Shown: positions 1-13,480 of the stretch, piece by piece
Layout: each line of letters starts with the position of its first letter
How positions within the stretch are numbered: the first letter of the stretch is position 1
Assembly (NCBI GenBank): GCA_016801885.1
Contig: CM028891.1
Span: 12,135,517-12,199,516 of the forward strand
Direction: 5' to 3'
From: Toxotes chatareus
Taxonomy: Eukaryota; Chordata; Actinopteri; Toxotidae
DNA: 64,000 bases
Translations under genes and position numbers: made by a program
Notes under the pieces: generated by a model
Databases searched by the model: none
Told to the model about the DNA's origin: nothing
What the model saw: the letters and a program-made list of their open reading frames with translations, nothing else

Positions 1-570
1 TGAATGTGGGTTTAAGTCTTGCCCAGTGAAGAACCTAACAAATATGACCTTTGTGAGTATGCAAATCCTTAAATCAGTCACTGCAGCCATTAAATTGTTA
101 ACAAGCTCGGTCCTTCCATTTGCTCTCTGCGCTGCCCAAGTCTGGTTGTAAACAGGCTATTAAAGGGTCTGCCTCTGCCTCAAGCGGCCTCTGGCCTTGG
201 GCTCACAGCACCAGTACTGGAGCTCTTAATGAAGCGGAAAATTAAAAGGTTTGGTTGGACATTGAAAGCTTGTTTCCTTCTATGAAGGGTTTGTTTTTTT
301 TTTATTCATCTCGCTTTACTCGCTTTCTCGCCACCCCAGCCCTCCACCCTCATTTCACAATCACACTCAAATAATCAAAGGTCACAATCAAATTAATTCA
401 CAAAGTGCTTCACATTTAATAGAAATATTGTCAAGTGGTAGAGCCCAACATTACCACGCATGCAAACAAGCCACAAACACTCGTAAAAATAAGCAAAATT
501 AAAATTGCAAAAACATGATAAAGTAGAATGAAAAACTAATATCAGTTTTGGGAATGTGGGCCCTTGATAA

Positions 571-862
571 TATTTATTTGCATACTTTTTAATAAACATT
601 TTTACTAAAGTATCATAGCAATGACACGCTCTGCCTGTTTCTAGAGTTTCTTCAGGTCTGTAACAATGTTCAAACGAAGCAGAGCACAAAGGTCTCATCA
701 TAATATCATTTCTAGGGGCTTCATAACATTTATTTGCATTAGCAGATGTTTAATGAAGTGCTGTTGTACAGTAGAAGTGCTGTGACACACTGCGTGAGTT
801 CCTTCAGGTCTGTTCAATTACTCAGAACAACCAGCACACTGAGGTCTCCTCGGAATTTAATA
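571..862. repeat. Diverged tandem duplication, period about 155 bp
   Basis: Two adjacent blocks (about 571-712 and 725-862) share the order: tttatttgcat, then a TTAAT-rich spacer, then gacac followed by TTCTTCAGGTCTGT or TTCCTTCAGGTCTGT, then AAGGTCTC or GAGGTCTC. They are too diverged for a recent microsatellite-type event. Confidence 0.6.
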
Positions 863-2834
863 GGTGGCAGCTACTGGTCTGTATATCATACCATAAGTGA
901 CTATATGTAACACATTTAATCTGCCACTGACTAACCTTACTGGGAGGGGTGGGGGGTTAGAAAAACATTAACATCCTGTTGACCAATAGCCATGAAATAT
1001 TTACAAGTTTTTTCCCGCTGTCGTATTATACACCCAGCTCCCACTCACTCAGCTGTCAGACAAGAGGGTGTATCTCACGCTCAAATAACTAGCCAGGTGC
1101 TGAAGGCCCTACCAGTGGCAAGACCCTATGTCATTTCTAAATGCCACTCTCCAGCTTTTTTAATAACTGCAACCACAGATATACCATCGCTATCCCACGA
1201 GGCCACTTATGAACTAAGGGCCAGCTGAAAACATGCTTAGTCTTTATACCTTGCCATTTTCAAGAGGGGGTCTAGAGCATCTTGGCCTCAAAGGTTTCAA
1301 ACGGACCTATAAAACACAGGCAGGGTAAATGTGACAGACGTGTCAATATCACAAGCCCACCAGCTCTAATTAAATTCTAAAGGCTCAACGCTGAATGAGC
1401 CTAAAATACTTTTGAGGGAAGCAAAAGGGCTCACAGACTACTTTGATTGGTAGCCAAGGGACGAGAAATTGTTTGCCAAAGGTAACGGGAACTTTGCTCT
1501 GAAAATGGCTTGCTGACCTCTTGCATTGACCTCAATCACTCGTCCCGGCTGCGTCCCACAGTCCCGTCAACTTTTGGCAGTTTCCCTGCGTTACCACGGT
1601 GATGGCCTAATTTGAAAGAGGTTGTGGGAGTAGAAAATGCAGTCACTCATTGTAGGAAAGGACCTGGGACTTCAAACCAGGGATTTGGCCCTGTGGCCCT
1701 CGCTTCCTGCTTTGTTTGTGTCGTTGCACTGGGTGAACATCTAAATTGGGTTGGCTTTTGTTTTGGCTTTGTATTCCCGGAAGCACTCAGGAAGAGGACT
1801 TTGTGTACATGATGCTATTTATTCAGAACCCTTTTTTGATGCTTTTTTTAAAGGATCATTTCATCTAAATCGCTTTGCTTTCCACCTAACCGTGTGGCAC
1901 GTAGCAATATAGTTTTTATTTTATGTGCAGAAATTCAGAGAGAGACACCTTTGAGATTTAAGCCAGTAACCCAGTACAAGCAGGCAAAATAGAATTTTGT
2001 TTGTGGTGTTCAAAACATTAAAAATGACATTTGAAAAGCTCAATGGCAATATTTCTGCAGAATAAGGTCCTGGTTGCTCTGGATAATCCGCAAACTTCGC
2101 TGCAAGCAGTTTTTATTGGATACTGTTTTCTAAAAAAGAAATAGTCTGAGAAATTGCCCAGAGCGTTGCTTCTGGAAGGACACGCTGCTGTAGAATTTTT
2201 TCAGTGCTTTCAGGAATACAAACAAAATTCCTTTCACCTTCATTGTATTGGGGTGGCAAGCAGAATTCTTGGGCACAGATACCTCAGACCTCAACACATA
2301 CTACCAAAACTACCTGCACTGGAGAAAAGTGAGAAAATATTCTCTCTCTTTTTTTTCCCCCTATTTCCTTTTTCTGGTTTAGGTGTATCAAATCTGGTGG
2401 TGGAAGCTATAGTAGACTACCAACATAGCTATTACCTGAAAAGAAAAAAATTCAGCAGTTCCCCACCATGTACTACACATAGAATATTCGCTCATTTATT
2501 TGTGGAACAATTTGTTATTTGTCACACACAAGAAAACTCTGAGGTTTAAAAGACAATATGAAATGCATAATTTACACCTAACGCTGCCTTGGGAGTCTCT
2601 AGAGGAGGTAATTTGACAAGGATATTTAACAGGGAACACTCCCTGCATATTCAGTAAAACAGTTTCCATAAAACACTGCTTTGTCCAACCACAGGGTGTG
2701 ATGATTTACTAAACAAAACAATGCAAGTGTAAAAACTAATTTACAGCATAGATGTCTCAAAGGAACACAAAGTATTCAGCACTGATCAAAGACAATATTA
2801 AAACTAGTTCCTGGTTTTAATGTTGTGATGGCTG

Positions 2835-2930
2835 AAGGGTAAATATATATATAGTATATGCTATATATGTGTGTTTATGTTATTCATACATATATATATA
2901 TACATAATGCATAAATACAGTGGTGTAAAT
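2835..2930. repeat. AT-rich microsatellite cluster
   Basis: Interrupted (TA)n tracts with TATGTGTG interruptions; low-complexity sequence without coding content. Confidence 0.8.
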
Positions 2931-3398
2931 CTTACTCTAATAGCAAAACTATGATGATTAATAAGCTGCATGGCTGTTATAGTAGCCCTAGTCACTGAAA
3001 ATATCCATTGAGACTGTGGATCCTTTTGAAGGCAAGTAGATAGAAATGTTCATGACCTGTGTTATCTGTCGCTGTGTTTACAGTATACTTGGAATCTGTT
3101 CCCTGGACACAGGAAGATGGGTTCTGCCTCCTTATTCTCTTTGCAATTTCAGTCCATCGGGGCCTGATGCCATCAGTGTTCCTGGCACTGTACAAGATGT
3201 TCCTTTGCATAAGAGATTTCCCTGCTGATGCTGGCCTGTCATTTCCTTTCTTGTCCATAATATAATATGACGAGGTGGTGTCCCACACAACATGCTCCAT
3301 CTGAGAGGCCCGACAATGTCCTGTGTCTCCACCCACCCACACAGCCAAGCTGTGATGTTCTTCAACACCCAAAGCTGTTTCCACTGATGGTGCGAAGT

Positions 3399-3419
3399 AA
3401 AAAAAAAAAAAAAAAAAAA
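3399..3419. repeat. A21 homopolymer
   Basis: A 21-base A run followed by a short GA repeat. No retroposon body or target-site duplication was recognised beside it. Confidence 0.95.
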
Positions 3420-3624
3420 GAGAGAGAGCCTTTTGCACTGCTGCACCAGGTGTTATTTGAATATTTTAAGTGCAAAGAGATGCTGCATCAAGATGCATTT
3501 ACTTGACTACAAAGACAAACCACGGAGCAGCATCAAAAACCAAGCAGTGGCCAAGCAGGTGATAGAAACAGCTAGTTAAAAAGGTCAACTTTTACCATTT
3601 CAGAATACAACTTCACTGCTACGT

Positions 3625-3645
3625 AAAAAAAAAAAAAAAAAAAAA
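3625..3645. repeat. A21 homopolymer
   Basis: A second 21-base A run only 205 bases after the one at 3399. No retroposon body was recognised upstream. Confidence 0.95.
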
Positions 3646-6202
3646 GTTGCTATTGTGAGTTATATTCTGTGCCAGATGGGGCAAGAGAGGGACCAACTAA
3701 TTGAAACTGAAAACCAATCACCTTGGTGACAGTGGCAGCGTCACATTAAATTATCCACAATTTTAGCTGATCCAATAGGTTCTAGGAGGAAACTTGTTGA
3801 ACAAAGGAACTGTAATATTAAAAAAAAAAAAATTAATATTGATAATTTTGTTGTTCTTGGGTGCCATCTTGCTCTAAAGATTTAAAAACATTTGCTGTTG
3901 ATGTACAGTTGTTTGGTTCCCCAAATACGGAGATCATAAGGGGGTGAGATGATGAGGTACTGATATTTATGCATGTGGTTCTGAGTCTCTGATGTACAAT
4001 ACCAGTGTATTGTATATCAGTGTGTGTTTCCCTCATAATGTTCATGCTGCAGTTACCTGACACAGTCTGTAGATATCACACAAATGTTCAGTAAAGATAA
4101 TATTGTATATGTGATATGCATGCAGTTTGCATAGATTTTTCCTGTTTCTAAAATTCGGAGATAAAGCAGGATCAGCAGGCCTCAGGTGTCTTTTAGTTGC
4201 CTCAGCAGGTCTCAGTAAAGGTTGAAGTGAAGACGTAGATGTAGTCTGCTTGTTTTTAATAAAATATTGGATTCAATTTTGAAATGAGCTGATTTATTTC
4301 CTTGTATAGCTTTGTATTAATCATTACTTTATAATGTCTGCACACCAGTCCATCAGAATTAAAAAAACCTCTTGGATGAGAGGTGAAACACTGTCAATAA
4401 TCTAAAGCAAGTTCAGTTGCCCTTTGTTAACATATAAACATACAAAGGTATACGGTACACCACGGCCTGGAGGGCTGAGAATTTTCTCTGACATTTAATG
4501 GGATGGGCATTTCAAGCCAAAATACTATTCGACATTCACAGGGAACTGTTCGACCATTCTTCAAAGGAGACTTTGATGTGTTCCAAAGTCAATGAACCAA
4601 CTGCAAAACGCAATATTTGCAGGACGACACTCACAACAAAGGGAGAGGATCAAGTCCTTTGTTTAAATATCTACTGTCCAGCATGATAAAGTAAGAACTG
4701 GAGGCATTTTCGATAAATTGAGAAGGACAAGTGCTCAGCCGGTGTTCTGCTGGATTCTGTGATCCGTCAGACTCAGTGACCCGTAGCAGTGCAACAACGA
4801 GTTCGGCCTCAGGTGACGCTTGCAATGTGAAAGCAAAATATCACAGATTTATTTAGTTGATATTCACTGAATGATAAAGTGGAATTTACATTATTTCAAT
4901 AATGGCAGTCATGTATATGTGGTATCTGGTTCCTAAGTCACAATTAAAATTTCCAGTTGTGTGATTAATTTCATTAGAAGAAGCTAGAATTAAAAGATTT
5001 GAAAGAATTTGGATTCAAAAAGCGGATTCGGAACTGGACTCAGATTTGATGAAATGCTTTTGAACCCCATCCCTAGAATACATTACTGAAATGAACCAAC
5101 ACCACAAGCCTGGCGATAAAAAAAAAGAAGCCAAAAGGCAAAAAAAGGTATCATCAGATTTTTCTTATGGAATTTTAATTTGAAATCTGATATGCAGTCA
5201 TGTCTGATAAATGTTGCATAAATAAGCAATGGGGTTGTTGTAAGTGTTAAATTGCCATGTCGAGAAACCGTGATTAAACATGTCATCAGCCTTTTATTAG
5301 TGTGCTATGCAAACACTGAACAAAGAAAGAAGTAGCCATGCACCACTGATTGACAGACTGAAGTTATTGCACATTGAGGCGCTCGGTGCTGATGTCTCTC
5401 TGAAACTGTAAAAACATCTACTGTGGTTGGCAAAGACTACCGTTCAAAAACATCACTCGCTTTCTTTTTCACTCTTGATATTTGTGATGAAGCGGTGGGT
5501 GTGATTGAAAATCTCTCACCCCCACCCCCCGAGTTAAAATGGAAACCAGACAAGGAGGGAAAGAGAGTGGCGGGCCACAGCAGCTCCCATCATTTACCCA
5601 CCACTCATGCATGATTGAAAGGCCTCTGTAAGCTTGGAGGACTGCATCATTTATACAGGACTCCTTCAGAAATCAAGCAGCTATAGTTAATATTGACAAA
5701 GCATCGACTTAAAAAAAAATTAAAGGCAGAGGCAGAGGAAAAAAGTCTAAATAAAGTACAAGCTGATTCCCTCTTGGGTAAAGCTTAGACTTTTGTCTGT
5801 TCTTTCTCCTCTGCTCCTGTGCTAATCTTTTAGATGGATTCAGCTAAATTGTTATAGTCTCCCACAGAACATAAATGGAGAGCATCCAGGGATTTGGAGC
5901 TGCTATTAGGGAGACAAAATGATCCATCAAAGCAGCTGCTAGGGAAGGAACTGTGAAATACGGATGATGTGAGAGAAAGAGCTATTTTTGTAGGGATGCC
6001 ATGTGGTGTTTTTTTTTTTTTTTCCTCCTTTCCTATTCCCTAGCTTCTTCATTCCCCTGCACTGGCAACACCACTGTGGTGAGCTAATCTGTGTTATCTT
6101 GCTCCATGTGAGGTCCATACTTTTGGTCGTCATCAAACTTGCATCCGGTAGGAATGCATTAAGCTTAGCTCATCATACCACCGACACCATCGCCACCACC
6201 TA

Positions 6203-6222
6203 AGCAGCAGCAGCAGCAGCAG
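6203..6222. repeat. (AGC)n microsatellite
   Basis: Uninterrupted AGC trinucleotide tract in non-coding sequence. Confidence 0.9.
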
Positions 6223-9200
6223 GGTCAGCCTCATCAGGCCTACACTCTGGGCTCACAGATGGACGATCACAGTTAGAAACCGCCTGTCTCTCTCTTCCCC
6301 TCCTCCTTCTTGTCCATATCAACAGCTTTAGGTGAAAGCAGAAAATTTCTGCTCATCAGTCATAGCCCAAGGGTGTATGATGTGTTCAATCTGCATTAGA
6401 TGTCTGGCCAGTGTAGAGAGAAAGAGTTGAGGGAGTGGTGGGAGGTGTAGGATAAGGGGGTCACCACACTGATTAATGACTGAAAGCAGCAGAGCACCAC
6501 ATTCTCCATTTACTCCGCCTACATCACCACTGGAAAGAGGAGAGATATATCCAGCGCATCACTGATGCAGAATCCCAAGCCTCATCCAAGTGCGTTGCCG
6601 ATACCAAATCCCAGCCCACCCACCACACCCCCATCCCCCCCATCCCCCAAGCAGTGAGATTCAAGTCACTCAGCTCAGCTTTTGTTTTAGCAGCCCCCCC
6701 CCGACTCCCTGGTCCCAGAGATGGAAAGCTTGCACCTGTCAATCACAGCCACAGCTGGGTTTTGATGCCTTTAAAAGTGTGACACCGTGCTGTGATATAA
6801 GACAGGAGCCCAAGCTCAGGCTGTGGCTGTTCGCCCGCTGGGTTTCCGATGGGAAATGGAAACTTACTCTTTAGTTTTTGCAGCCTTTCCTCACCTTCAA
6901 CAAATCCCCCACGACTGAAAACAACTGTGGAAAAAGGGGGAGACATCTACACAATCTTATCTCTAGACAACAAGGATCATGAATCAATACTGATTTTCAC
7001 TGTTTCAAGTCATACAATGTGCAATTTGGCACAAGAAAGACCATGAAGACTCAAGGAAATGCTGGCGCAAAATTCAGCTTGAGATTCAGCGGCTGAGAAC
7101 GTTGCTCTGGAATAAAGACGGCGAGATACAACACAGATATTTAACGATTTTAAAAACTGTCTCTGTCCCCAAGGCTGCATGCAAGTCACTGTATTAATCA
7201 ACATCTATTAGCAAAGGGATAGATAAGATGACAAGAGATGAGACGCAATATGTACACCCCCCAATGGAAACAAAAATCACGTAATGAACGTACAAGCAGA
7301 GCTAACACACATCCTCTTGGATGAAATTTGTTCAGTGTTAAAACAATCAGCGACAAACTGTTCTCCTCACCCTCCCACATATTTTGAGAATGAGGCCCCA
7401 GTGTCCTCAGGGTCCTGTCCTTCAGCGCTGTGCAATTCTGTGATAAGACTGGTGATAACATCTGGCCAAGGGATCAAAAATCAAAGGGGAGAATCCTGCC
7501 AGGTGGGGAGAAAAAATAAAACCCTGATAAAAATCAGACAGAATATTTAAGAAAAAGTGCATTTAAGCTTCCCCCGCTGCTCTTATCAAATATGTCTGTA
7601 ACATCCTGTGAATTTAATTAATGACTCATTCAGCTCTGGCAGGAATTATCAAGCTATTTGGTGAAGGTACCAATTTTTTAAGTGGGATGTCAAATGTTTA
7701 AGGACATTCATCAATGCTCATCTTTGCAGAGTTTCCTGGGCACAGGGGAAGGTTTTAGACCACAACTGTGAGGCCTTATTATACCCTGAAAGTGAGGGGA
7801 AAAAAGGCATACATTATACATCAAACAAGCTAAGTGATATGTGTCACTGTATAATTTACATCTCATTGTCTTACATATAGCCAGACGGCTTAATTACACC
7901 GTCAAACAATGGAAAAAGCCTCGATGGGAGTTGGAACAGCTCTGACAGCCTCTACGCCTTGACCTTAGACAGTCCATGGGCACCGATGCAGAAGCAGAGG
8001 TTGACAGAGCTCAAAATAAACCTGTCTGAGACTCAGTTGCAAACTTTTTTTCCCTCATTTATTTTTCTTCCACACAACCAAAAGTGGCTTATCATCTGAG
8101 CTTCACACGGGAATTATCCGTGATTGATTGCTGCAGCCTAGATTTTCAAGGACTCACCAGAAGGATGTGTGAGGGGACAGGTAGGCTTAGCTGACCTCCC
8201 AGGCCGCTGATTAATGTTGCGTGTGCTGCTGATTTGTACCACTCTGCCTGAGACTGCTCTGCTTTGATAAAGGAGGAGCGGGACAAAACGCACTCTTCCT
8301 CCATCTTCTCAGAAGCAATGGAGCTGTGATTCAGATGGTTGAAACACTGCAAGCAATCCACCCCAGTGCTCTGACAGTCTACACTGTTGCTACCACCGCT
8401 GCTTCCAATAAGTGGCCAGGACGTTGCCTGGAGGCTAGCTACCGTAGCAAAAGTGGATGAAACAGGGCTTGCTGACCGACATGAACCATAAAATGAGAAA
8501 AGCCAGGAAACTTTTGTGTAAACACAACTGCATGTTTTTCATAGGCACCTCCAGGGTGGTTTAGCTTCACATCTCTCCTAGGTTCCAGTGGATAAAGAGG
8601 CCCACGCTTAAAATCACATCCAGGCACCCTAAGTAATATGCTACTCAATGGAAACAGCCTGGGTACATGTGGACAGGGGGAGGCAAGCAATCCATTTCAT
8701 GTGTTTATACTCAAGGCCGAGGAGCAAGACAGTTCTGCGCCGTCTTTCCCCAGGCAAAGGGTTTTTGTTTGACACAGATCGGCTCAACTTTGTTTACCGT
8801 TTCCTTGATTCCCTATTTAGTTTCCTCTCTGCGCAGCTGTGGGGCTAAACACGTGTTTGTGTTGCAGAGCACACTGTGATGCTGGAGGTCCCTTGGTTCA
8901 GAGTTGAGGCTTTTGACTGATGGACAGGTTCCCCTCTGGCCATGGTATCCTGCCTTTCTGCCTATACTCACTCGCTTGTGCAGCATCAGAGGAGAGCCAG
9001 GAAAAGCTCAACAAGAAGGGCTGAAAACTGAGGGGAATTGCTTTGATTTTGGTGGAAGTCTGCTCTTTTTATGTATTTTTTTTAGGTTTTCATGTGGTCC
9101 AGGTGGAAGAATTACTAAAAGATTAATAAAGCATAAAAAACATATCTTTGCTGCGATGTCTAGTTTACAATAGTATGTCTCAGTTTGCAGGGAGGTGACA

Positions 9201-9632
9201 CTTTTCTCAGCATCATTTTTTTCTCACATGATGCAGCACCATTGGACCATCCAAATAAAGTGTTACCTTATGTGTAACACTGCTCAAAGATGGAAAATAA
9301 ACATTCTACTTTCTATTTGTGTACTTGTTCCTCACCACAGCAGAAAAAGCAATTGCCACCTTTTTATCCAATTTTCACCTTTTTATCCACCTTTTAATTT
9401 CTCCCATAAAGGGAGGAGGGAGATGAGCAGAGGGCAAAAACTCACAGCTCGCAGAAAACAAAATCCTGCAAAACGTGTTTTCAAAGAGCCATTCCGTTGT
9501 GAGGCATTTCATGAAGGAGGACGGCAAAAAATGAGACAAATCGCTACAGGAGAGAGCATGTCCCCTTGGCGCGTGTAAGGGGTGGCAACCCAACTGGAGC
9601 TGCAAGCAGGGGTCAGGGAATCACTCGTGTGG

Positions 9633-9659
9633 GCATATGCAAACACGTGCATATGCAAA
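9633..9659. promoter_or_regulatory. Paired octamer-like motifs around an E-box
   Basis: GCATATGCAAA occurs twice in direct orientation (9633-9643, 9649-9659), with CACGTG between them and overlapping the second by one base. ATGCAAA is the POU/octamer half-core. Function is inferred only from motif spacing. Confidence 0.3.
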
Positions 9660-11190
9660 GTGCACGGCAGCCCCAGCTAAGTAACAAATGGCCTACGAGA
9701 ATGACAGATTAGCGGCGCAGATAGGATGAAATGACATAGAACGTACACAGGAGGGGGATGAGGCACCATCCATCCCGGTCCTCAGGTGATCCATCAGGAG
9801 GTGCCGGGGTCCGGTAAAGGGCAACCAGGGAGATGTAGCTGTAGGAGACAAAACCCTGTCTGCCAGATGTTTTGAACACTTTTCCTGGGATGGATCATCT
9901 GGCTAGGGAGTGTGTGTCTCTGTGTGGGCGAATGAGAAAGAGAAAAGCCACAAGTGATATGGGAATATTTTAATGGTCGTGCATGTGAATTAGGCTGTGG
10001 GCGAGATGCGAGAGATCCAGCTGTGTGTTTGCCTGCATGAGTGTATTTAAGCGAGAGGAACAGCATTACCATGGGAATTCAAGCGTACTAAAGGTAGATT
10101 TGAGAAGTTTGGGCTGGGTGTGTATTTGTGTGTGTGTATATACTTTAGAGAGAGGCAGCAATAGGTGAATGCTTGTGAGTGTAAGACTGAGGTGGGGGGA
10201 TGCAGGACCACAAGCTGTGTATGTGTCCAAGAAAGTGTCAGTAATAACAATGGGAATTATTGAATATGTCTATGTTATTCACCAGCTGTGTGAATGCACG
10301 TGTGTGTGCAAGTTACACCCTCACAATTCAAACATGCTCAAGGTTACTGGCCTGCATTCAGATCTCCAATACAGTTGTATCGACCAGCGTGACACAAAAC
10401 CTCCATAGCTTCGCTCGTAGCCACAAAACAAAGGGTTAAAACAATATCCTGTCTGATAACTCGGGGCTGAATGGGAATGAGATTTGCTCCGGTGATTATG
10501 CAGTCAGACACAGCAGCCACTTTGATGCGTGATCATACTGTTGATGGCTTGAGAGTGCACAGATAAAATGACAGTTTTGTATTCACATATACACCGCCCA
10601 CCCACCGTCACTACTAACACGACACACACACCCAGATATACACACACTAATCCCCAGACTGTTTGCCCTACATGCTAGAGTAAAAAAGTGTGCTGAAAAT
10701 TCCAATGTGGGGTTCGGCTTTGAAACAGATCCCTGTTGCTCCAGGTGCCTGAGGTCATGAAATCAGAATGGGATGCCTCCTGAGAAGAATGTTTGTCAAA
10801 CATCATTTTACATCTCCGTCTTCTCCAGCTTTGGTGTGTTTGAATGAGAGAAGGGGGGGGGGACCAGAGGTGCTGAAACAGACAGGCATTCGCACACAAA
10901 AACGCACATTGATTCGAGGATGGCACATTTCGGTTGCTGCTGAAGAGCACTGAGAGACGGAACATCAAAATGCACGATCACATCCAGCCTCTGGGCCTAA
11001 GCTTCAGGCTGGTCATGCAATATTTCTGAGTACATGGCTTCCGCCTGCATTGCATGTGTCATCAAATAGCAGGGAAGGCACTGATGACACACAACAATAG
11101 CAGCAATAAAGATACAGATGTTCCGCTGTTAAACATTTCTTTTATACATATACATGTAAAGTTAATAAAGCAGATAACTTTAAATTTTGT

Positions 11191-11211
11191 AAAAAAAAAA
11201 AAAAAAAAAAA
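11191..11211. repeat. A21 homopolymer
   Basis: A 21-base A run, shortly upstream of the homeodomain-site-rich stretch at 11.32-11.56 kb. Confidence 0.95.
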
Positions 11212-12010
11212 GATTGCACTCATTCACTTTTCATTGGTTACAGCAGTGCGGCAAACTAACTCATATCTTTTGACAGCATTAGGGATCTATGCACTGGTTA
11301 ATGGTGCTTCCAGATTGCGAAGGGCTGATTAATTGATTAGGCCCATTAGCAAAGGAGCATTAGAAGTGCTATTAATTTTGCAGCAGCAGCGCCCCTACGC
11401 GTACTGCCAGAGAGCAGATGGCAATGAATGATGTATTTTGTTAGAACAGTAAATATTGACAGGTGCGCCTGGGCGCCTCCGCGAGCTCCCCGCGGACGAT
11501 GCAAAGGGAGAGCATCTTAATTGGCTGTCTCCAGCGAAGAGACCCCTGGAAAGCAGATGCTGTGACCCAATGTGGCCCCAAAGAAGGCAGCTGAGAAACT
11601 GAGCAGCTTCGAGTCATGTCGCCTTACCCTCTATTGTTAACGTATGAGCGGGGAGGGGGGAGTGTAGAGGGAGACGAGTGGGGGAGTGGAGAGGAAGTTG
11701 ATTCTGAATCTGAACGGCTTTGGTCTGGCTTGGGGAGAACTCGATAATAGGTCCTTGCCTGGCTTCACTTTGCCTGCAGTCACAATGGCTCCGCGTCATT
11801 TCAATCGGAAAGCCAAGAAAACTCATTTCTGAGCAGCCTTGACATCAATTGCACTCTCCCGCTCAGTGGCAATTTTAAATCGACTGCTTCACACAGATCT
11901 CCTCCCAGACTGTGAAATTTAGCCTATTTCAGACACAACACAGACACTGTAAGGCAACATGGAGAGACGTATGAAGAGAACAATAAAGTTATATTAGTTG
12001 CAATAAGCTG

Positions 12011-12032
12011 CTCTCTCTCTCTCTCTCTCTCT
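12011..12032. repeat. (CT)11 microsatellite
   Basis: Perfect CT dinucleotide tract. Confidence 0.95.
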
Positions 12033-13424
12033 GGGCATCCCATACAAAATTTTTAGCACCCGAATTGTAAGAAGAAGAAAGCAAAGAAAATCCTTCCTCG
12101 GTTCTATAAGGTACATTCAAGGACTCACACACTGTAAAAAGTCTCCAGTCCACCTGGGTTGCACGACTTTGTGCTGTGAGAAGAAACCGGAGCTCAGATA
12201 CATATGCAATCACAGCAAGAGTCATCAAGGCATTGATCGCGGGTCCTTCTTGCTGAGAGACACAGTGCTGCCATATGAGAGAGGCTCTAGTTAGGAGCCA
12301 GGAAGGTGTCCCCCCTGGGGTTTGGAAACCGTCTAGATGGTTATGTTGAACCAGGTCAGCGGCTCTAAGATGGCAGGGAGCCAGATCACTGAAGCCGTCC
12401 CCAGCAGGGACGCAAACTCAGGAGGGTGTCTGTGTAGAACATTGATGCTACGAGTCTGACTGTGGACGCTTGATAGTTGACAGAGATTAAACAGACAAAT
12501 AGATTTACAATAAATCTGCTGCTACTTGCAATTACTTTAAATTTTTATTCATTAGCTGATTGCTTTCTTAATTATTTCGCTAACAGCTTCATTGTTTAGT
12601 CAGTTATCAATAAAAGGCGACAGCCTCAAACTGGAACTACTTATCAATTACAGGACTTTTTAAGCACTAAATAGACAGACAGGTCGACACAAAGTATTTA
12701 CAACACTCTGCTGTTCTTCCCCTATCACATGATACACTACTTTCCCTGTGTCACGCAATACACTACAACTTTTAGTTACATGACAAAGATAACTGGAGTA
12801 CGATAAGACTGTGGTTTTTCCAGGCGGCGGCTTTCCCTTCCAGAGAGATGTGTTGTTATTGTTGTTAGCCAACCAGTTATAGCCCCCAGGAGAAAACCAC
12901 AGATGATGCTTAGATGAAGTGTCTTTCCGAGAACTGTGGGAAAAATAGCTCCCCTCGTTCCATCTCCGCTCCTATGCTTCCTCTGTCTTTCTCTGTATTT
13001 CGGTCTCTGAGAGCCAGCGGGCCACTGTACCTCCGATTCTACTCCTTCATCCATGAAGACACAGGAAATTGGATTATCCTCGGTCTGCGCGCATGTGTGG
13101 GTGTGTCTTTCTGTATGGTGGTGCAGTTTCGGGAGGAGGTGGGAGTATTTTCAGGCAAAAAAAAATTTGAAGTATGCTCACATAATTTTCTCCTTAGCTG
13201 GGCCAAAACCTCTAAAGTAGCACATGGAGAGGCGCGTTATCCCTGTTCTCATTTCAATCACATGTTCTTTTATCTTACCTTATATGCACTTTTAATCTCC
13301 TTTAGTTCATTGTGCCTTGGTTGACCTTTCTGTCTTCTCTCTCTCTGCCTATAGCTTAACTGTTACCTGCTGTGTTATTGAACTCTACAGTGCCTTTTAC
13401 TGCTGCACAGTGGTGTGTGATTCT

Positions 13425-13480
13425 GTTGTAAAGCCCTCGGTAAAGCTATTTTGAAAGTTGCTGTACAAATAAAGTTATAT
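13425..13480 (+). mobile_element. Retroposon 3'-tail-like sequence
   Basis: Reads TTGTAAAGCCC, then GCTATTTTGAAAG, then GCTGTACAAATAAAGTTAT. This resembles the stereotyped 3' tail (TGTAAAGC...GCTATATAAATAAA) found in many fish non-LTR retroposon fragments. No element body was recognised upstream, so at most a short relic is present. The attribution is from memory of the motif. Confidence 0.4.

Noticed and set aside
9236..9270. AAATAAAGTGTTACC resembling a retroposon tail.
   Set aside because: Too short, with no element body or target-site duplication; the motif could arise by chance.
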